In this document: positions 62,351 to 64,000 of the stretch, piece after piece
Numbering within the stretch: the first letter of the stretch is position 1
How the letters are laid out: the number at the start of each line of letters is the position of its first letter
Translations under genes and position numbers: made by a program
Source of the DNA: Pseudoips prasinana
Taxonomy: Eukaryota; Arthropoda; Insecta; Lepidoptera; Nolidae
Direction of reading: 5' to 3'
NCBI GenBank assembly: GCA_951640165.1
Contig: OX621258.1
Location: 4,177,501-4,241,500 of the forward strand
DNA: 64,000 bases
The notes under the pieces: model-generated
What the model saw: the letters and a program-made list of their open reading frames with translations, nothing else
Told to the model about the DNA's origin: nothing
The model's database searches: none

Positions 62351-63570
62351 CAAATAAAATTAGTTATGTATAGGGTCACTTGTCCATTTTAACACTTATA
62401 AAAACATTGACAAATCCATTGACCTATACCTATGTATTATACTAGACGCGCAATCCCATATTGAGAATTTGCTCACTGAGTTGCAGCGCGGGCGCTGCAA
62501 CTCATTCAGTCGGCCGCGAGCCAGTGAGTGAGGTGGTAGTTTGCGTATGACTGTCAACAAAGCCGAATCAACATAAATTGATGCACAAACGAGCTTGATT
62601 ACATTTATTAGACTTTGTTGACTAGAGTATACTACTGTTTTACGTGAATTTAAGTTTATTTATGTTAAATTAGTTAAGTTAACAATTCATTTTGTAATTA
62701 TTTACGATTTATGAATAAAATAATGCTTGTAGCAAAATGTCCGCCCTTGCTCGCCGTATCCTATACCCATCTCGCTTCCTCTTTTCTTACAGTGCATTTG
62801 AGTGAATAGTACTACTAATTCAGTGCCATATAGTATTAGAAAATATAAAACAGACGTAACAAATGTCGTTGATAGATTTTACCTATTTCCGTGCGTATAC
62901 CATATGTATATAATTTATATGTTTTTTTTTATAATTCTTGTTGGTCAAAAAGCCAAAAGTATTATTTTTATTTGATATCTCATCTGCCACAAAACTACAG
63001 AAGTAGGGTGAGTGGTCCAGCTATGAACCAAGTAAATTTCAAAGTCATATAACTTTTTGTTTTATAACCTATGCAATCTTGCCTATGCATTTAGCTAAGG
63101 AATTTATATGGGTTTATATTGGATTTTAAGGTTTTTTTGATATGTTCAATATATATTCAATTAAAACCGATTTATTAAAAAATGAGAATTAGTTCATAGT
63201 GGACCACTGGGCGTACACATTGAACCAGGCAAGATTTTACATAAACCACCTTTATAAACTTATGCAAAACATAGCAGTTATTAGATATTAACGTAATAAA
63301 ATAATGTGCCATAATGTGCCAAATAGGAACATGGTAAAAACTAAATAACAGCCTTTTGATCAAGTCTTATTTGTATTATTAACTTAAATTATATGTAGGT
63401 AATAGTCTCTTTGGATCCAATATTTTCATTTTGTTTATTATTATATTCTTCTTTTTCCCCACTCTTAGTTTTTCTTCATTTCAATTTTTCTTCAACTTTT
63501 CTTTTCTTTTTTATATTTTGTTTTACTAAAGTATTAAGTTATAAAGACTCAAAAATGTTAGAACTAATAG
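62351..63570. other. AT-rich sequence with a short GC-rich palindrome
   Basis: GAGTTGCAGCGC and its complement with a 2-nt centre lie at 62478-62503. The rest has no supported gene or recognised repeat. Confidence 0.5.
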
Positions 63571-63574
63571 AAAA

Positions 63575-63790
63575 TCCTTTGAAATCAAACATTATATCTG
63601 AAACGAAACTAGGTGAGTTTCAGTATCACAGTAATATTATAAAAGCGAAAGTTTGTGAGTGTGCGTATGTTTGTTACTTCTTAACGTCTAAACAGCTGGA
63701 GGAATTTTAATAAATTGGTATGGACTTAGCTGACACCCTAACGGTTACAAAAAGGTTTAACGCGGGTAAAACCGCGAGGCACAGCTAGAT
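63575..63790 (-). repeat. CTAGCTGTGCC-family fragment, reversed
   Basis: ACTTCTTAACGTCTAAACAG, GGTTTAACGCGGGTAAAACC, GCGAGGCACAGCTAG. Confidence 0.6.
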
Positions 63791-64000
63791 TAAATTGTTT
63801 TAATTTTTAACGTAAGTTGATGAATGTTATGTGCAACACGAACTGGGAAGATGTAAGTGGCGATACGACTTTTAGTCCCAGTGACTTTAGGAGGAGATCT
63901 TTACAGTGCGTTTTTTGTTCAGGTGTAAAATCTTTTTTACTGCTGTAATTCGGCGTCAATCTTGTGTCAATCAATTTTTCCGCTGCAATTTTTGTTTTTA
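63791..64000. other. right edge, nothing recognised
   Basis: AT-rich; no feature supported. Confidence 0.4.

Noticed and set aside
62075..62353. Independent small gene
   Set aside because: Position and the LNRHGMKKI block mark it as the end of LINE ORF1.

Overview
The window looks like a piece of a lepidopteran (moth or butterfly) nuclear genome. It is AT-rich and intron-rich, and packed with repeats of kinds typical of Lepidoptera: tRNA-derived SINEs, RTE-type LINE 3' ends with (GAT)n tails, the dispersed repeat containing GGCCAAGTGCGAGTCGGACT, CR1/Jockey-type LINEs and a DIRS element. No bacterial gene organisation is present. The family names are pattern recognition from the sequence; no database search was run.

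The backbone is one host gene on the minus strand: a ZAD-C2H2 zinc-finger protein, probably a DNA-binding transcription factor. I reconstructed 14 coding exons from position 51551 down to 2188. All have GT/AG borders and every junction keeps phase, giving 2030 coding nt (676 codons plus 2 nt). The order is a ZAD domain (exons 1-3), a long Ser/Thr- and acid-rich middle (exons 3-9), then nine C2H2 fingers (exons 9-14). The last finger is cut, so the 3' end lies beyond the left edge. A possible 5' exon sits at 55482-55583.

The most unusual feature is at exon 11. A 172-bp block (132 nt of finger-coding sequence plus 40 nt of intron) is repeated head-to-tail eight times with no difference I can see. 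Each extra copy keeps a donor and gains an AG acceptor, and its 132 nt would add 44 codons in frame if the 40-nt mini-introns were spliced.

The introns are a nest of mobile elements. From left to right: a LINE fragment (1191-2135); an almost full-length RNase H-bearing LINE (2390-8320) inserted in an RTE tail with a 14-bp target duplication; a DIRS element (11025-20820) with inverted termini and an internal complementary region, itself interrupted by a CR1-like LINE (15586-19735); the exon array (22374-23750); a rearranged P-element/THAP relic (25836-27895); several LINE 3' ends; a 36-bp minisatellite touching exon 8 (33454-34343); a triplicated dispersed repeat (36045-37215); a piggyBac-like non-autonomous element nested in a MITE (38395-39800); many SINEs; a GT-rich array (48808-49205); and a perfect 96-bp inverted repeat (53253-53448). 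Beyond the gene (55.6-64 kb) lie a decayed gypsy-like LTR element and a second CR1-like LINE.

The genes do not form a pathway. The host gene survives inside the mobile DNA, and most other open reading frames belong to transposons in various states of decay.
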